The notes: a model not told the origin generated them from the sequence alone. Shown: positions 9,302 to 20,358, counted from the first letter of the stretch. The stretch is 64,000 nucleotides of DNA from Picochlorum sp. 'celeri' (GCA_010909725.1 JAACMV010000019.1:310001-374000), one strand, 5' to 3'. Translations and numbers: made by a program.

Positions 9302-10676
9302 ATGGAAGAAGATTATGGTTTTGAATATTCTGATGATGATTATGCGGAAGAGGATGTGGATATCGAAAACCAGTACTACAATTCAAAAGGTGCGTGGCAA
9401 AAGAGTTACTGTCTTTGGTTGCTCTTTGCAGAATAAAATACCATCGCTCTATGCAGGTGAGATTGAGTCTGATGATTTAGAGCAAGCATTGCAAGGGTTT
9501 CAGGAAGTTATTGCCATGGAGGATGGCCGAGGGGAGTGGGGTTTCAAGGCACTAAAGCAGATTGTCAAGATTTACTTTCGTATGAATCGTTATGATGACA
9601 TGCTGGAAGCATATTCTCAAATGCTCGGGTATGCCAATGAAGTGGTGACAAGAAATGCTGCAGAGAAGAAGATCAATAGCACGTTGGAGTTTATAAGTCA
9701 CTCCACTGATCCAACCTTGCTGCAAAAGTGCTATTCTTTGACTCTTCAGGGACTTGCAGATGCCAAGAATGATCGATTATGGTTCAAGACGAATATCAAA
9801 CTGGTAAACTTATGGATATCGTTGAATGAAAGGGAAAAGGCATTGGCTGTGTTGGAGGAACTGAAAGAGTCCTGCAAGGACGATGATGGTTCAAGAAAGG
9901 GAACACAGTTGTTGGAAGTGTATGCCTTGGAGATTCAGCTCCTGTCAGAGTCACGACATGCGTCTCGTCGGGAGCTATCTGAGACGTACCAAAAAGCGCT
10001 AGAAATAAAATCTGCGATTCCTCATCCGAAAATCATGGGTATTATTAGAGAGTATGGAGGAAAGATGCATATGAATTCAAGGCGGTGGGAGGAGGCTGCA
10101 ACAGATTTTTTCGAAGCATTTAAATCATACGACGAAGCTGGTAGCGTGCATAGAAGCAGATGCTTAAAATATCTCGTTCTCGCGAACATGATGATGGAAA
10201 GTTCCGTGGACCCGTTCGATTCTCAAGAGGCAAGGCCATACAGATCTGACCCAGCTGTGTCAGCAATGACACGGCTGGTGGAAGCGTATCAATCATCTGA
10301 TATCCAAGCATTTGAAAACGCATTGAAACAGGGAAATAATGACATAGCTGGAGACACGTTTGTAGCTCCATACATTGAAGATTTGAGAAGAAATTTATGC
10401 TCCAAGGTGATCATTGCATCCATTCAACCCTACTCTCGAGTCAAGATTGATCACCTGAGGTCCATGCTCTCCGCGGTGACGACCATCAATATCGACGAGC
10501 TCTTACTTACACTTATATTAGGTGGAAAGATCAAAGCCAAGATAAACCAAGCGACGAATACCCTCGAGATTGACAAAGGCATGGATACACGGGATGCAAA
10601 GCTTGAGGCACTCTCATCATGGGCTGACAGTCTCTCAGCCCTGCAGGCAAGAATGACCTCACGCTTGGCAATATAA
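9302..10676 (+). CDS. CSN2: COP9 signalosome subunit 2
   Basis: CSN2 helps position cullin-RING ligases for deneddylation by the signalosome. Exon 1 (9302-9389) encodes the acidic N-terminus ending DVDIENQYYNSK, near-identical to the family motif; exon 2 is 9457-10676. The 67-nt intron (GTGCGT...TGCAG) restores NSK-G-EIESDD. Downstream are GEWGFKALKQIVKI, AKNDRLWFKTN, KGTQLLEVYALEIQ, SAIPHPKIMGIIREYGGKMH and CLKYLVLANMM, followed by the PCI winged-helix region (KIDHLRSMLSAVTTINIDEL). About 435 aa, normal for the family. The longer frame that reads through the intron region starts at a non-ATG and is not used. It converges with NDUFA9, with a 32-nt gap. Confidence 0.96.
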
Positions 10677-10708
10677 TAAAAACCATACATTATATTTACA
10701 CTATATAT

Positions 10709-11992
10709 TTAATCAAACTGATGCTTTGGAGGAACCTGAACGGACACAACAGAACCATCTGCTGACATGCTGCCCATGTCATATCCACCTGCCCTGTAGT
10801 GCCTCAAAAACTCTATTGGGATACCCTCCGTCACCTTGTGAGGAACAACATCCAAATCAGACGCCTTCAACGTTGCATTCACAGCATCATACGTCAAATC
10901 CATGGCAGTCTCCTCCACAGCATCCTGAGACATACCACCAAATCTCAACCTCAAGGGAGTATGCGTTGACAACCAATCCCCTGGCCCTGCCATCATCTTG
11001 GCCACAGACAATGGAATCGACATCGTGTTCGGACTCTCCCGAATAGTTTTAAAGCTAAAGTCCGCCAATTCCGCCATCGAATACACATCAGGCCCAGCCA
11101 AATGATACGTCTTTCCCACAGAATCATACGTCTGCAACGCATTTGACACAGCCAGAGCAACATCCCTAATCCATATCGGCTGAACCTTCTGCTTCCCCCC
11201 ATCCACGAGAGGCACAAACGGCATCTTCTTTATCTGAAAGCGAAGCTTTTGAAACAACCGATCCTCAGGACCGGATATCGGCGCAGGCTTGAAGATTGTC
11301 GACATGCTCCCAATCTCCCCCTGCACCACCTCCTCCCCCATCGCCTTTGTCCTCAACCGCCTACTCGCAGCATCCTTTGACGCCCCCAACGCACTGAAAT
11401 GAACAAACCTCTCCACACCCATACTCTTTGATACCTTCGCCAACGTCTCCACCGCCTTCACGTGCACATCCTCAAAAGAGTAATTCCACGTCTCGGCATC
11501 TGCTCCGAGCAAATTAATCACCAGATCAGATCCCTCCACAGCCCGCTTCACAGCATCTTCATTCTTTATATTAAACTCTTTTAAAGGAACAATCATACCC
11601 AGGTCCCCCATCACCCTGAGATGCTGCACATCCACATCGTCACATCGATACGGAAGAACCAACCTGGTCCCCATCGCCCCAAGACTCTGCGCCACATATC
11701 TCCCAACAAACCCAGAACAACCAAATATCGTCGCAGTCACCCCAGACACGGACGATCTGCCTCCAGACCCAGCTCGAAGGGAATCCGCTCCGCGAATTGC
11801 CAACTGCGTCGAATATGCACTCCTCTGCTCTAGATTATTCAGTGCTATTTCTGCATGACCACAGTAAGTAAGTAGAGATGTAGTACAACAAACAGAAATA
11901 ACAGCAGAAGAAAGAAAGACACACGCACCTGTCTGAAACCAGCCAGCGTGACGGGGCAGCAAAAGCTGCTGTACCAGGCGGTTTCTGCTCAT
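10709..11992 (-). CDS. NDUFA9: NADH:ubiquinone oxidoreductase 39-kDa subunit (NDUFA9)
   Basis: Accessory subunit of mitochondrial complex I, an atypical SDR. The Rossmann motif is TIFGCSGFVGRYVAQSL; further blocks include VNLLGADAETWNYSFEDVHV, RFVHFSALGA and PIWIRDVALAV. The start is taken at ATG 11992, giving a basic mitochondrial presequence (MSRNRLVQQLLLPRHAGWFQT). An upstream in-frame ATG at 12043 is less likely. A 78-nt intron (11928 to 11851, GTGCGT...TGCAG) is in frame and has no stop, so an unspliced mRNA would add 26 hydrophobic residues; the spliced protein is about 401 aa. A divergent promoter of 285 nt is shared with aconitase. Confidence 0.92.
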   Translation of the reverse strand: MSRNRLVQQLLLPRHAGWFQTGACVFLSSAVISVCCTTSLLTYCGHAEIALNNLEQRSAYSTQLAIRGADSLRAGSGGRSSVSGVTATIFGCSGFVGRYVAQSLGAMGTRLVLPYRCDDVDVQHLRVMGDLGMIVPLKEFNIKNEDAVKRAVEGSDLVINLLGADAETWNYSFEDVHVKAVETLAKVSKSMGVERFVHFSALGASKDAASRRLRTKAMGEEVVQGEIGSMSTIFKPAPISGPEDRLFQKLRFQIKKMPFVPLVDGGKQKVQPIWIRDVALAVSNALQTYDSVGKTYHLAGPDVYSMAELADFSFKTIRESPNTMSIPLSVAKMMAGPGDWLSTHTPLRLRFGGMSQDAVEETAMDLTYDAVNATLKASDLDVVPHKVTEGIPIEFLRHYRAGGYDMGSMSADGSVVSVQVPPKHQFD

Positions 11993-12277
11993 GATACAAC
12001 TATCAAGTAAAGATGAATAAAAATACCTATGAAATCGTGCCAAGATGCATGTACCATGGATGCAGTACCTCGAAGATGCTCAGAGTAGGGTATCATTACA
12101 GATTCCCATCAACCAATCCAATTGATCGGATCAATCTGTTGATGACGGAGAGCAGGGTTTTCCCATGCCCATGCACCCAACCCTGCCCCAAAAGTAAATA
12201 CAAAGACTGTCTGCTCCCATAAACAGTCATAATTATATTACATAATTGATTTGTTGGTGTGTAGAACATTGCAAATC
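11993..12277. promoter_or_regulatory. Divergent promoter shared by NDUFA9 and aconitase
   Basis: Spacer of 285 nt between two mitochondrial-metabolism genes. It holds two head-to-tail CCAAT boxes at 12113-12122 followed directly by a 15-nt dyad at 12121-12135 (ATTGATC-G-GATCAAT). No gene is seen here. Regulation through these sites is inference. Confidence 0.5.
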
Positions 12278-14818
12278 ATGTATTCTGTGAGAGCAGCGAG
12301 GAAGGCCCTGACCCAGGTACTATCGACTTATGGATGCGGATATCCTCAATGGATGCATTGATTATACGTATGATGGGCTCATATTGGTATTATGATATTC
12401 TGTGTGCAGGCTAAACGCCGATTGTTTGATGGGTATGGTGCATCCATGTCCAGCATTGCTGGCGCTGAAAAGGTGCGATGGATGGCCATGATGGATTGCT
12501 ATGATGGCATGGTATCACGTATATTACGTATTATGCAGGCTGCTTTGAGTCGATTCGAGCCAGAGGAGACTGTGAATGACAGATATGCTGCCATGGATGA
12601 GAGATTGGCCATTGTCAGAAGGCGTCTGAATCGTCCATTGACGTACTCTGAAAAGGTGGTGTATGGTCATTTGGATGATCCTGAGGGTCAGGAAATTGAG
12701 CGGGGTGTGAGTTATCTGAAGCTCAGGCCTGATCGTGTTGCTATGCAAGATGCGACTGCTCAGATGGCTGTGCTCCAGTTTATTTCATCTGGGTTGCCAA
12801 AGACTGCTGTGCCTTCGACAATTCATTGTGATCATTTGATTGAAGGAACAACAGCTCCTCAGGATGATCGACATGGTGGATATGGAGGGCAGGCTGATTT
12901 GGATCATGCAAAGCATAACAACAAGGAAGTGTATGATTTCTTGTCATCTGCTGGATCCAAGTATGGTATCGGGTTCTGGAAGCCAGGGTCTGGAATCATT
13001 CATCAGATTGTCCTGGAGAATTATGCATTCCCAGGAGGGATGATGATTGGAACTGATTCTCATACACCAAATGCTGGAGGATTGGGAATGTGTGCTGTTG
13101 GTGTGGGGGGTGCTGATGCAGTCGATGTGATGGCTGGGCTTCCATGGGAACTCAAGGCACCAAAGGTGATTGGTGTGAGACTTACTGGAAAGTTACACAA
13201 GTGGTCTTCTCCAAAGGATGTGATCTGCAAGGTTGCTGGAATTCTGACTGTCAAGGGAGGAACAGGGTCTATTGTGGAATACTTTGGACCTGGAGTAGAA
13301 AATTTGTCATGCACTGGTATGGGTACTATTTGTAATATGGGAGCTGAAATTGGAGCAACGACGTCCATGTTCCCATATAATCAGAGAATGGGGGATTATT
13401 TGAGGGCTACTGGAAGAGATAAGATTGCTTCATTGGCCGACTCGTTTGCAGAGTCACTGAGAGCAGATGAGGGAGCAGAGTATGATCAGATTATTGAGAT
13501 TAACTTGAGTGAGCTTGAGCCTCAGATTAATGGACCTTTCACTCCAGATTTGGCCCATGGATTGTCTGAATTCGGGGATGCTGTGAAGGCAAATCATTGG
13601 CCAAGCAAGGTGTCGGCTGGGTTGATTGGATCATGCACAAATTCTTCATATGAGGATATGACCAGAGCTGCGAGTGTGGCAAGGCAAGCTTTGGCTGCAG
13701 GAATTAAAGCAAAGGTTCCATTTGCGATTACACCAGGATCCGAGCAGATCAGAGCAACCATTCAGAGAGATGGTTTGATTGAGGTGTTTGAAAAGGTGGG
13801 CGGTACCGTGTTGGCAAATGCATGCGGACCATGCATTGGACAGTGGAAGAGAACTGAAGTTCAAAAGGGAGAGGCCAACTCAATCGTGACATCTTTCAAC
13901 AGAAATTTTGCAGCACGAAATGATGCCAACCCAGCAACACATGCCTTTGTGACTTCCCCAGAGATTGTGACTGCCATGGCTATTGCAGGAGATTTGACCT
14001 TCAATCCAGAGAAGGATACATTGGTTGGAGCTGATGGACGCGAAATCATGCTCAATCCTCCAGAGGGTGAGGAACTCCCAGCTAAGGGGTATGACCCAGG
14101 AGAGGAGACATATCAGGCTCCAGGTGGCGCCACAGAGGTGGTTGTCTCTGAGGATTCCCAGAGACTTCAGTTGCTCCAGCCATTCAGCCCATGGGACGGT
14201 AAGGATCTCGATGATGCAATGATTTTGATCAAGACGAAAGGAAAGTGCACCACAGATCATATTTCCATGGCTGGCCCATGGCTCAAGTATAGAGGACACC
14301 TTGACAATATTTCAAACAATATGTTGATTGGTGCTCTCAATGCTGAGAATGACAAGGTCAATAGCGTTAAGAACCAGATTTCTGGGGAGTATGGAGCTGT
14401 CCCAGATGTCGCCAGAGCATACAAGGCTGCTGGAAAGCCATGGGTTGTGATTGGGGATGAAAACTACGGAGAAGGATCTTCTCGTGAACATGCTGCTTTA
14501 GAACCACGCCATCTGGGTGGTAGAGCGGTTATTGTCAAGTCTTTCGCCCGTATTCACGAGACAAACTTGAAGAAACAGGGTATGTTGCCCCTCACATTTG
14601 CGGATCCAGCAGATTATGACAAGGTTGGACCATTCGACACCATTTCCATCAAGGGACTCACAACCCTGTCCCCAGGAAAGCAGTTGACAGTGGTTGGAAC
14701 CCGTCCAGATGGATCCACATACGAATTCAAGGTCAACCAGACATTCAATGAGAACCAGATCACCTGGTTCAAGCATGGATCTGCCCTGAATGCCATGGGA
14801 GCTGCAAACAAGCAGTAG
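12278..14818 (+). CDS. ACO: Aconitate hydratase, mitochondrial
   Basis: Interconverts citrate and isocitrate in the TCA cycle with a [4Fe-4S] cluster. Cluster cysteines are seen in [10 protein letters not shown] and in [11 protein letters not shown]; the swivel domain has [18 protein letters not shown], and [11 protein letters not shown] is also present. Three exons are proposed: 12278-12316 ([13 protein letters not shown], a presequence), 12410-12472 and 12539-14818. Intron 1 is 93 nt (GTACTA...TGCAG). Intron 2 is 66 nt (GTGCGA...TGCAG), in frame and stop-free; removing it joins GAEK to [10 protein letters not shown] as in other aconitases, while retaining it inserts 22 residues. The mature part matches the mitochondrial (ACO2-type) family, not the cytosolic/IRP type. 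About 793 aa. Confidence 0.96.
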
Positions 14819-14914
14819 ATATCATTCATTGATTTGGCTCTTTTGCATAAGCACCGCCAGTAATAGATTAATGATGATTGTAATATATAATCAATACTAT
14901 ATATAGGCCTCAAA

Positions 14915-15615
14915 ATGTTACTCGTCCGACATATGCGTCGGCAGTGTGGCAAGAAATTGAATTTGGTACGTCACGCCTGTTTTCGTGCTTGTGATGAATT
15001 CCCATCGAATCGACCCCAACAATGTGTTTCCAGAGTATTTTTGAAGCACAATTTGCGCGTTTAATGCACACTGGGACTGAAGAGGGACGCTGTTGTGCTG
15101 GAGACAGTATTCGACTCAAAGGACTTGTGTTCCATGGGTACCATGGCGTGCTACCAGAGGTATGAGAGAGTGGGTTTACGACGTACAACGAGATGTTTGT
15201 AGCAGCTCATCATGCATGTACGTTGCTGTCGCAGGAGAATACATTGGGCCAAAAGTTCCTTGTTGATGCAACAATGTACACAAATTTACGCAATGCTGGG
15301 AATTCTGACAACCTCCATGATACAATTGATTATGCTAAAACGTACAGGTACGTGAATCGCTAGCTTGCATTCTAGCACACGAAGATCATGCATAGGGTAC
15401 CAGAATTGTGTTTTTCTTGGTGCAGTATGATTAAAAATATTGTAGAGGGCAAACCACACAATCTTATAGAGTCTGTAGCAGAGAGAATAGCTCAGGATAT
15501 CCTGCAGGAAAGTGACATGGTTGAGTCTGTTCGAATTAGGATTGAGAAACCCCATGTAGCTGTTCCAGGAGTTGTAGATTCATTGGGCATAGAAATTTAT
15601 CGACAGAAACAGTAA
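14915..15615 (+). CDS. folB: Dihydroneopterin aldolase, mitochondrial type, four exons
   Basis: Cleaves dihydroneopterin to hydroxymethyl-dihydropterin in folate synthesis. Exons: 14915-14965, 15034-15159, 15235-15347 and 15426-15615, with introns of 68, 75 and 78 nt (GTACGT...TCCAG, GTATGA...CGCAG, GTACGT...TGCAG); all phases fit and give 159 aa. Exon 1 supplies a basic leader (MLLVRHMRRQCGKKLNL). The enzyme core follows: IRLKGLVFHGYHGVLPE, ENTLGQKFLVDA, DTIDYAKTYS, then LIESVAERIA and KPHVAVPGV with the conserved Glu and Lys of the FolB active site. In plants folate pterin steps are mitochondrial or cytosolic; the leader favours mitochondria here. It is a small gene with three introns, the densest in the window together with XRCC3. 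Confidence 0.9.
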
Positions 15616-15970
15616 CAGTTATTTATGTGCATGTTTGGACAAGGATGCAGTCCACGTCTTGTGCTGAAAGGATCCAATCAATGCGTTTGATTGGGTAACC
15701 TGTTGAGTTATATCATATCTGTATTTGCTGATTGATCAGCATGGTGTATATTCTTTTAACGTGTAAATCTATAAATCCACATGGGATGTGTTGGATAGAT
15801 TCATTGCACGCATGTTTACATGCATGTCAAAGAGCACTGAGCAAGCAGAAACAACAAACAAACAGGGTACATTCAGCCAGACTGTATATGGCCTCCTTTC
15901 TTCATATGATTGATTTGCATAAGCATCCACTGTTCCTAGAAATCAAGTGCTTTCTGCACAGCCCTTGTGG
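15616..15970. other. Convergent 3' spacer, no gene seen
   Basis: 355 nt between the 3' ends of the FolB and SART3 genes. AT-rich; it holds TTACA at about 15812 (TGTAA on the minus strand, for SART3) and TGTAA at about 15761. The short frames here lack codon bias or homology that I recognise. Confidence 0.5.
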
Positions 15971-18208
15971 TTATTTTTTCAAGAACATCTTTCTGAAATC
16001 ATCATTGGATTTAGGGGCTCCGATGGCTGCTGCCCGAGGTATCATTGGAGCTGCTGGTTCTAATCTAGGTTTCTGAGAGCGCTCCTTTTTCGTGCTAGCA
16101 TCACCATGGTTGCCCTGCTTGTCCCGCCCTTTGTCTTTGTTTCTCCCTTTTGGTGGGGCTGATGGGGCGATGAATAGCGCATTGCCTTCAAATTCTAGGC
16201 CATTTTTAGCACAAACATTGTCGAATACTTCTTGATCACCACATCTAATGTATGCATAACCTTTTGATCGATTCGTTTTGGGATCACGACCAATTGTGAT
16301 ATCGAGCTGGCTCCCACAGTCTGAAAAAAGACTCATCAAGTCCTCCTCTGTTGCTGTTGGTACAATGTGTTTCACAAACACAATCAGCTTTCCATGCTGC
16401 TGCTGCTGTGGCTTTTGCTTTTTATTTTGAGGCGAAGATACAGGCTGTTCTTGTCTTTTTCGCTTTCCTGCACCATAATTTGGATCATTTTGTTGCCTCT
16501 TCTTTTTGGCAGCATCTGCATCCAAAGGGCTCTGCTTCCCATGAAGCATTCCCATTCGCAATAAATCTTCTTTCCAAAGCACATTAAACACTGTTCGTTG
16601 AGCCTCAAGATAGGAACTCTGAGAGCCCTCTTCTTCTTCAAGAGCAATCCATTTCCTTGCAATGAATGCCTTGTCTCCCTCTGACATACTTGCACCCATG
16701 GCCCGCACAAAGACGTCCCTTCTCGTCTCGAACGAATCTCCATGCCTCGTCAAATAATCATAGTATGACATCCATGTACCTGAATATGCAGCATCAATTG
16801 AAGAATCAACCAGCAAAGATTCCCAGACTAATTTCCCCTTCTCCAGATCACCCATTGAAACAACCAACAGAGACGTCAGTCTGTGTTCTGGATCGAGCGC
16901 CTGCTGCTTATTCATCTCTTTGATGGATTTCTGTAACAATTCTTCGTATTGACTCTTGTAAATGTCCCCAGCCAGACGCAAACTATGGGCCATAGAAAGC
17001 ACAAGCTGTCTATATTCATGAGGACTGTGCTGCAAAGATGCCTTTCCTTGTTCAAAAGCCGCATTCAATTCCTCATACACTGCTTTATCAGGCACAGCCT
17101 CCTTCTTTGAAAGTGATCTCACATATATGGACCAGAGCGCTCCCGAATACGGACAGTTTCTCAAGGCCCTTTTGCATGCATTCAACAAATGTGTTTGTGC
17201 TGCAAACTCTAGATACTTCAAGTAGTCTTTCCATAAAACATCTGCAACAGGAAATTCCGAAATAGCTCTCTCAAATACTACTCTAATCCTCTCATCCACT
17301 CCTCCAGAGATTTCCAAGTCGATATAGGACATGTATGCAGAGAGATGTGTATTACTCCCAGGGTCTGATGCCTTTGCAGTCTCGATATTCTTCTCGCACT
17401 CTTCCCGCAGTTCATAGGCTCTCTGAGCCCTTTCTATAGCTTTCATCATATTCTTTGGTACACCATCACCATCCTCCTCTGACTCTGAGGACCCTATCCA
17501 TGAGATGTATGATTCCTTGGCTGCCATGAGCACATCTGGAGGAAATGGTGTCGCTAGATACTGATGAAATACTCGCCGGATTCGCTCATCATCTTTCGAT
17601 GGACTATCCAAAGATATTTCAAATTCTATGCACATATCCCAAATAGTGTGCCCTTCTGTCATGTGTAAACCGCATTGCTCAAGTGCTTGATCATATGCCT
17701 GTCTCACATCAACAAGAGTTGCTCCACCTTGTTGCAACATGGCCTGAAGAACTCTACAAAGAAGAAAAACAACATTTTCATTCCAAATCATCTACAAAAA
17801 GAATGCAGAAGTACAAAACACGTACTGGAGATGCTCCTTCCACAGCGACACAGAGAGGTAGTCACCATGACTCTCCTGCAACAAACGTTCCAAACTCCTC
17901 ACATCCTCCACAGTCGCGGCTGTACTGGACTCATCCTCCAACCACTCCAACCACATCCTTTCATTCAATGGGAAATGCTGATGCATATTCCGACGTGCAT
18001 CCCGCAACCTCTCCATCATTTTGCACCGTCTCAAAACTGCAATAAACTCAACATGGGTCTCATATACATGTGGATTCGCTTCCAGCGAAGCCTCTAGATC
18101 CATCAATAACTTCATATCCTTATCATCGATCTGAACATCGTCCATCGAGTCATCATCGCTAGAACTCGTAGTACTGTGAACGTCAGCATTCACGTGTTCG
18201 CTTGCCAT
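15971..18208 (-). CDS. SART3: SART3/Prp24-type U4/U6 snRNP recycling factor
   Basis: Spliceosome recycling factor that re-anneals U4 and U6 snRNAs. The protein begins acidic (ATG 18208; the longer frame starts at TTG). It continues with a run of HAT (half-TPR) repeats over about residues 30-500, for example YETHVEFIAVLRRC, WLEWLEDE, VLWKDYLKYLEFA and GTWMSYYDYLTRHGD. A single RRM follows (LIVFVKHIVPTATEEDLMSLF, then SKGYAYIRC), and the very C-terminus is the Lsm-binding motif KSNDDFRKMFLKK. Exons 18208-17826 and 17753-15971 are joined across a 72-nt intron (GTACGT...TGTAG); the nearer TAG acceptor at 17792 would shift frame. About 721 aa. Animal SART3 has two RRMs; only one is seen here. Confidence 0.92.
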
Positions 18209-18416
18209 TGCACTCTCCCCTTGATAGCCCCTCAAAGGCCTTTCGATTGACTATCTATATTTAAAAACAAGCCTTGATGCACGCTTCCAGGCATGCAGAA
18301 TGCGTTTAGCAAGGGTTTGAGATTGTACTATATTAATTACGGAGTAATAAGCACGCCATGTCACCTCGAGCTTCATCGCCTAGTCTCTCATAGAGAACAT
18401 ATACATTGTTATTATT

Positions 18417-19319
18417 ATGAGCGTGAAAAAAGAATCTATGGAGGAAGGAAGGATAGGGGAAGGGACAACGGGCTTTTCAGGTCTGAACAAAGAACAGTTG
18501 GCAACGTTTAAAGAACAAGGGTTCCTTGTCTTGGAGAATTTCGTACCAGAACATGTAATACAGTCGATGATACGTCGAGCAAATGATATCGTAGATGAAT
18601 TCACCGAGCCAGAGTCGTTATCTGTCTTTTCCACGCGCAACCAAAAGAGTGACCAATACTTTTTGGACAGTGCCAATGGAGTGCATGTATTTTTTGAAGA
18701 AGGGGCTTTGGATGACACTGGTCACTTGCAAAAACCCAAAGAGGTGGCGATCAATAAGATTGGACACGCAATGCATGATGTTATTCCCGAGTTTCGTGAC
18801 TGGGCTCGGAGTGAACAGGTGAAGAGACTCTTGCAGTCATTAGGGTACCAAAAGCCTCTTCCTGTTCAGAGCATGTACATCTTCAAGCAACCAAAAATAG
18901 GAGGGGAAGTGGTGCCGCATCAGGATGGGTGTTTTCTGGCAACGGAACCTCAATCTGTGGTTGGTTTGTGGATTGCTTTAGAAGACGCTAGTGTATTGAA
19001 CGGTTGTTTATGGGGACTGCGTGGGAGCCATACAAACGGCATTCATAAGCGATTCGTTCGGAGTAAAGAAGATAATTCTGTATCATTTAAAGGGGAGCTG
19101 CCAGAGTATGATTTGGAATCTTTCACCCCTTTGGAGGTAACACGAGGATCTCTGGTTTTGCTGCATGGTGCCAATGTGCATTTTTCCAAGGAGAATACAT
19201 CAGAAAAATCTCGCCATGCATTTAGTGTACATTATGTAGAGGGTGGAGAAGGGTACACGTACTTGGATGATAATTGGCTGCAACGCAGACCAGACTTTCC
19301 TTTCAAACCTCTTGTGTAA
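18417..19319 (+). CDS. Phytanoyl-CoA dioxygenase family protein (PHYHD1-like)
   Basis: Fe(II)/2-oxoglutarate-dependent oxygenase. The iron triad is visible as HQD (about residue 163, in EVVPHQDGCFL) and the distal His in LLHGANVHFSKENTS; the 2-oxoglutarate Arg is in SRHAFSVHYVEG. VGLWIALEDASVLNGCLWGLRGSH is typical of the PHYHD1 branch rather than peroxisomal PhyH, and no PTS1 or PTS2 signal is present. ATG 18417, 300 aa, no intron. Its last 17 nt overlap the end of the convergent glycosyltransferase gene, and the stop codon lies in a TGTAA. The substrate is unknown. Confidence 0.92.
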   Translation: MSVKKESMEEGRIGEGTTGFSGLNKEQLATFKEQGFLVLENFVPEHVIQSMIRRANDIVDEFTEPESLSVFSTRNQKSDQYFLDSANGVHVFFEEGALDDTGHLQKPKEVAINKIGHAMHDVIPEFRDWARSEQVKRLLQSLGYQKPLPVQSMYIFKQPKIGGEVVPHQDGCFLATEPQSVVGLWIALEDASVLNGCLWGLRGSHTNGIHKRFVRSKEDNSVSFKGELPEYDLESFTPLEVTRGSLVLLHGANVHFSKENTSEKSRHAFSVHYVEGGEGYTYLDDNWLQRRPDFPFKPLV

Positions 19320-20358
19320 CATCTCTGCTTGCTAGTATCCGCACCATGGTGCTTTTATCTGCTATGGGAAAATTCAGTAGATCGACATGTGTGTCCATCG
19401 ACGCTCTGTGTATAGCGCATGGGACATCGCTCGTCCTGGGATACCACAAGTATGCATTGCCCACCACCCTGGAAGATTTGTAAAACTCCCACCAGATGTC
19501 GTATGGCGTGTACGAGGCATAGTCTTCGACACAAAAATCATCATCTGCGTGCTCACAAATGCCTCGTGTATTTCTCAAATACTCTTCCAGGTCATCGAAA
19601 TTCTCAAAGATGCGAGATGTCTCTGCATCTCGCCTCAAGTACCCTCTCATTGCTACATACTTGGGCTTCATTTCATTTGCTTCTGAGGAAGTTCCGATCG
19701 CGCAATTGGCCCCATCTCTCTCGCAATTGTCTATAAAATCAATAACGGTGTCATTGTCTTTAAAGGAGATGAGCTCATCAGCATCAGCCATGAAGACCCA
19801 ATCTTGCAATGGAATGTGCTCCATGCCCACCAGAGAACTCATAAACCCATGCAAGGCTGGAGCATCGACATTGACGACATTAATCTGATAATCTGCTCCA
19901 ATTGATTCCACTTTGCGTATGAGAAGATTCCTGTCTTTCTCAGATACAGTACCACCAACCCCACTGTTGGTCATGACCATGGAAAATATCATTCGTTCCA
20001 ACTCAAAGCCTCTACTCGCATAATGCATCACAAATCTGTCAAAATGTTCTATCAGCGACCCAATGAGCCCTTCGTACACCGAAACATACAACCAGATATG
20101 TACAGGCCGAGACACCAAGACATCCCTTGGGGTTGTTGATTCTGCTGCCCATATAAAAGTATCATCACCCTCTGTGACACCATCTTGCGCATAATACAAG
20201 TCTGGGTCATCCAAATAATGCTCTACATCACTATTTCCGATGTCATTCTCAACTCGCCGTCGTATATCTATCAAGTCCAGAAAAGTTGCCGTTGAGCTCG
20301 TACAGAGGGCAACATCTGCCATGAGAGCTAGAATAATAATGCCAATCAGTTTCGCCAT
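19303..20358 (-). CDS. Glycosyltransferase-like protein (DxD type, GT92/GT2-like), secretory pathway
   Basis: A probable type II Golgi enzyme. ATG 20358 is preferred because the longer frame begins at TTG; it gives a short signal-anchor (MAKLIGIIILALMADVALC). The core shows VHIWLYVSVYEGLIGSLIEHF, GADYQINVVNVDA and the metal-binding DxD context DWVFMADADELISF, followed by FIDNCERDGANCAIG and, near the end, WYPRTSDVPCAIHRASMD. This layout is that of small glycosyltransferase family 92/DUF23-like proteins; the sugar and acceptor are unknown. Several Cys suggest disulphides. 351 aa, no intron. The gene's 3' end overlaps the PhyH coding region by 17 nt on the other strand. Confidence 0.7.
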   Translation of the reverse strand: MAKLIGIIILALMADVALCTSSTATFLDLIDIRRRVENDIGNSDVEHYLDDPDLYYAQDGVTEGDDTFIWAAESTTPRDVLVSRPVHIWLYVSVYEGLIGSLIEHFDRFVMHYASRGFELERMIFSMVMTNSGVGGTVSEKDRNLLIRKVESIGADYQINVVNVDAPALHGFMSSLVGMEHIPLQDWVFMADADELISFKDNDTVIDFIDNCERDGANCAIGTSSEANEMKPKYVAMRGYLRRDAETSRIFENFDDLEEYLRNTRGICEHADDDFCVEDYASYTPYDIWWEFYKSSRVVGNAYLWYPRTSDVPCAIHRASMDTHVDLLNFPIADKSTMVRILASRDVTQEV

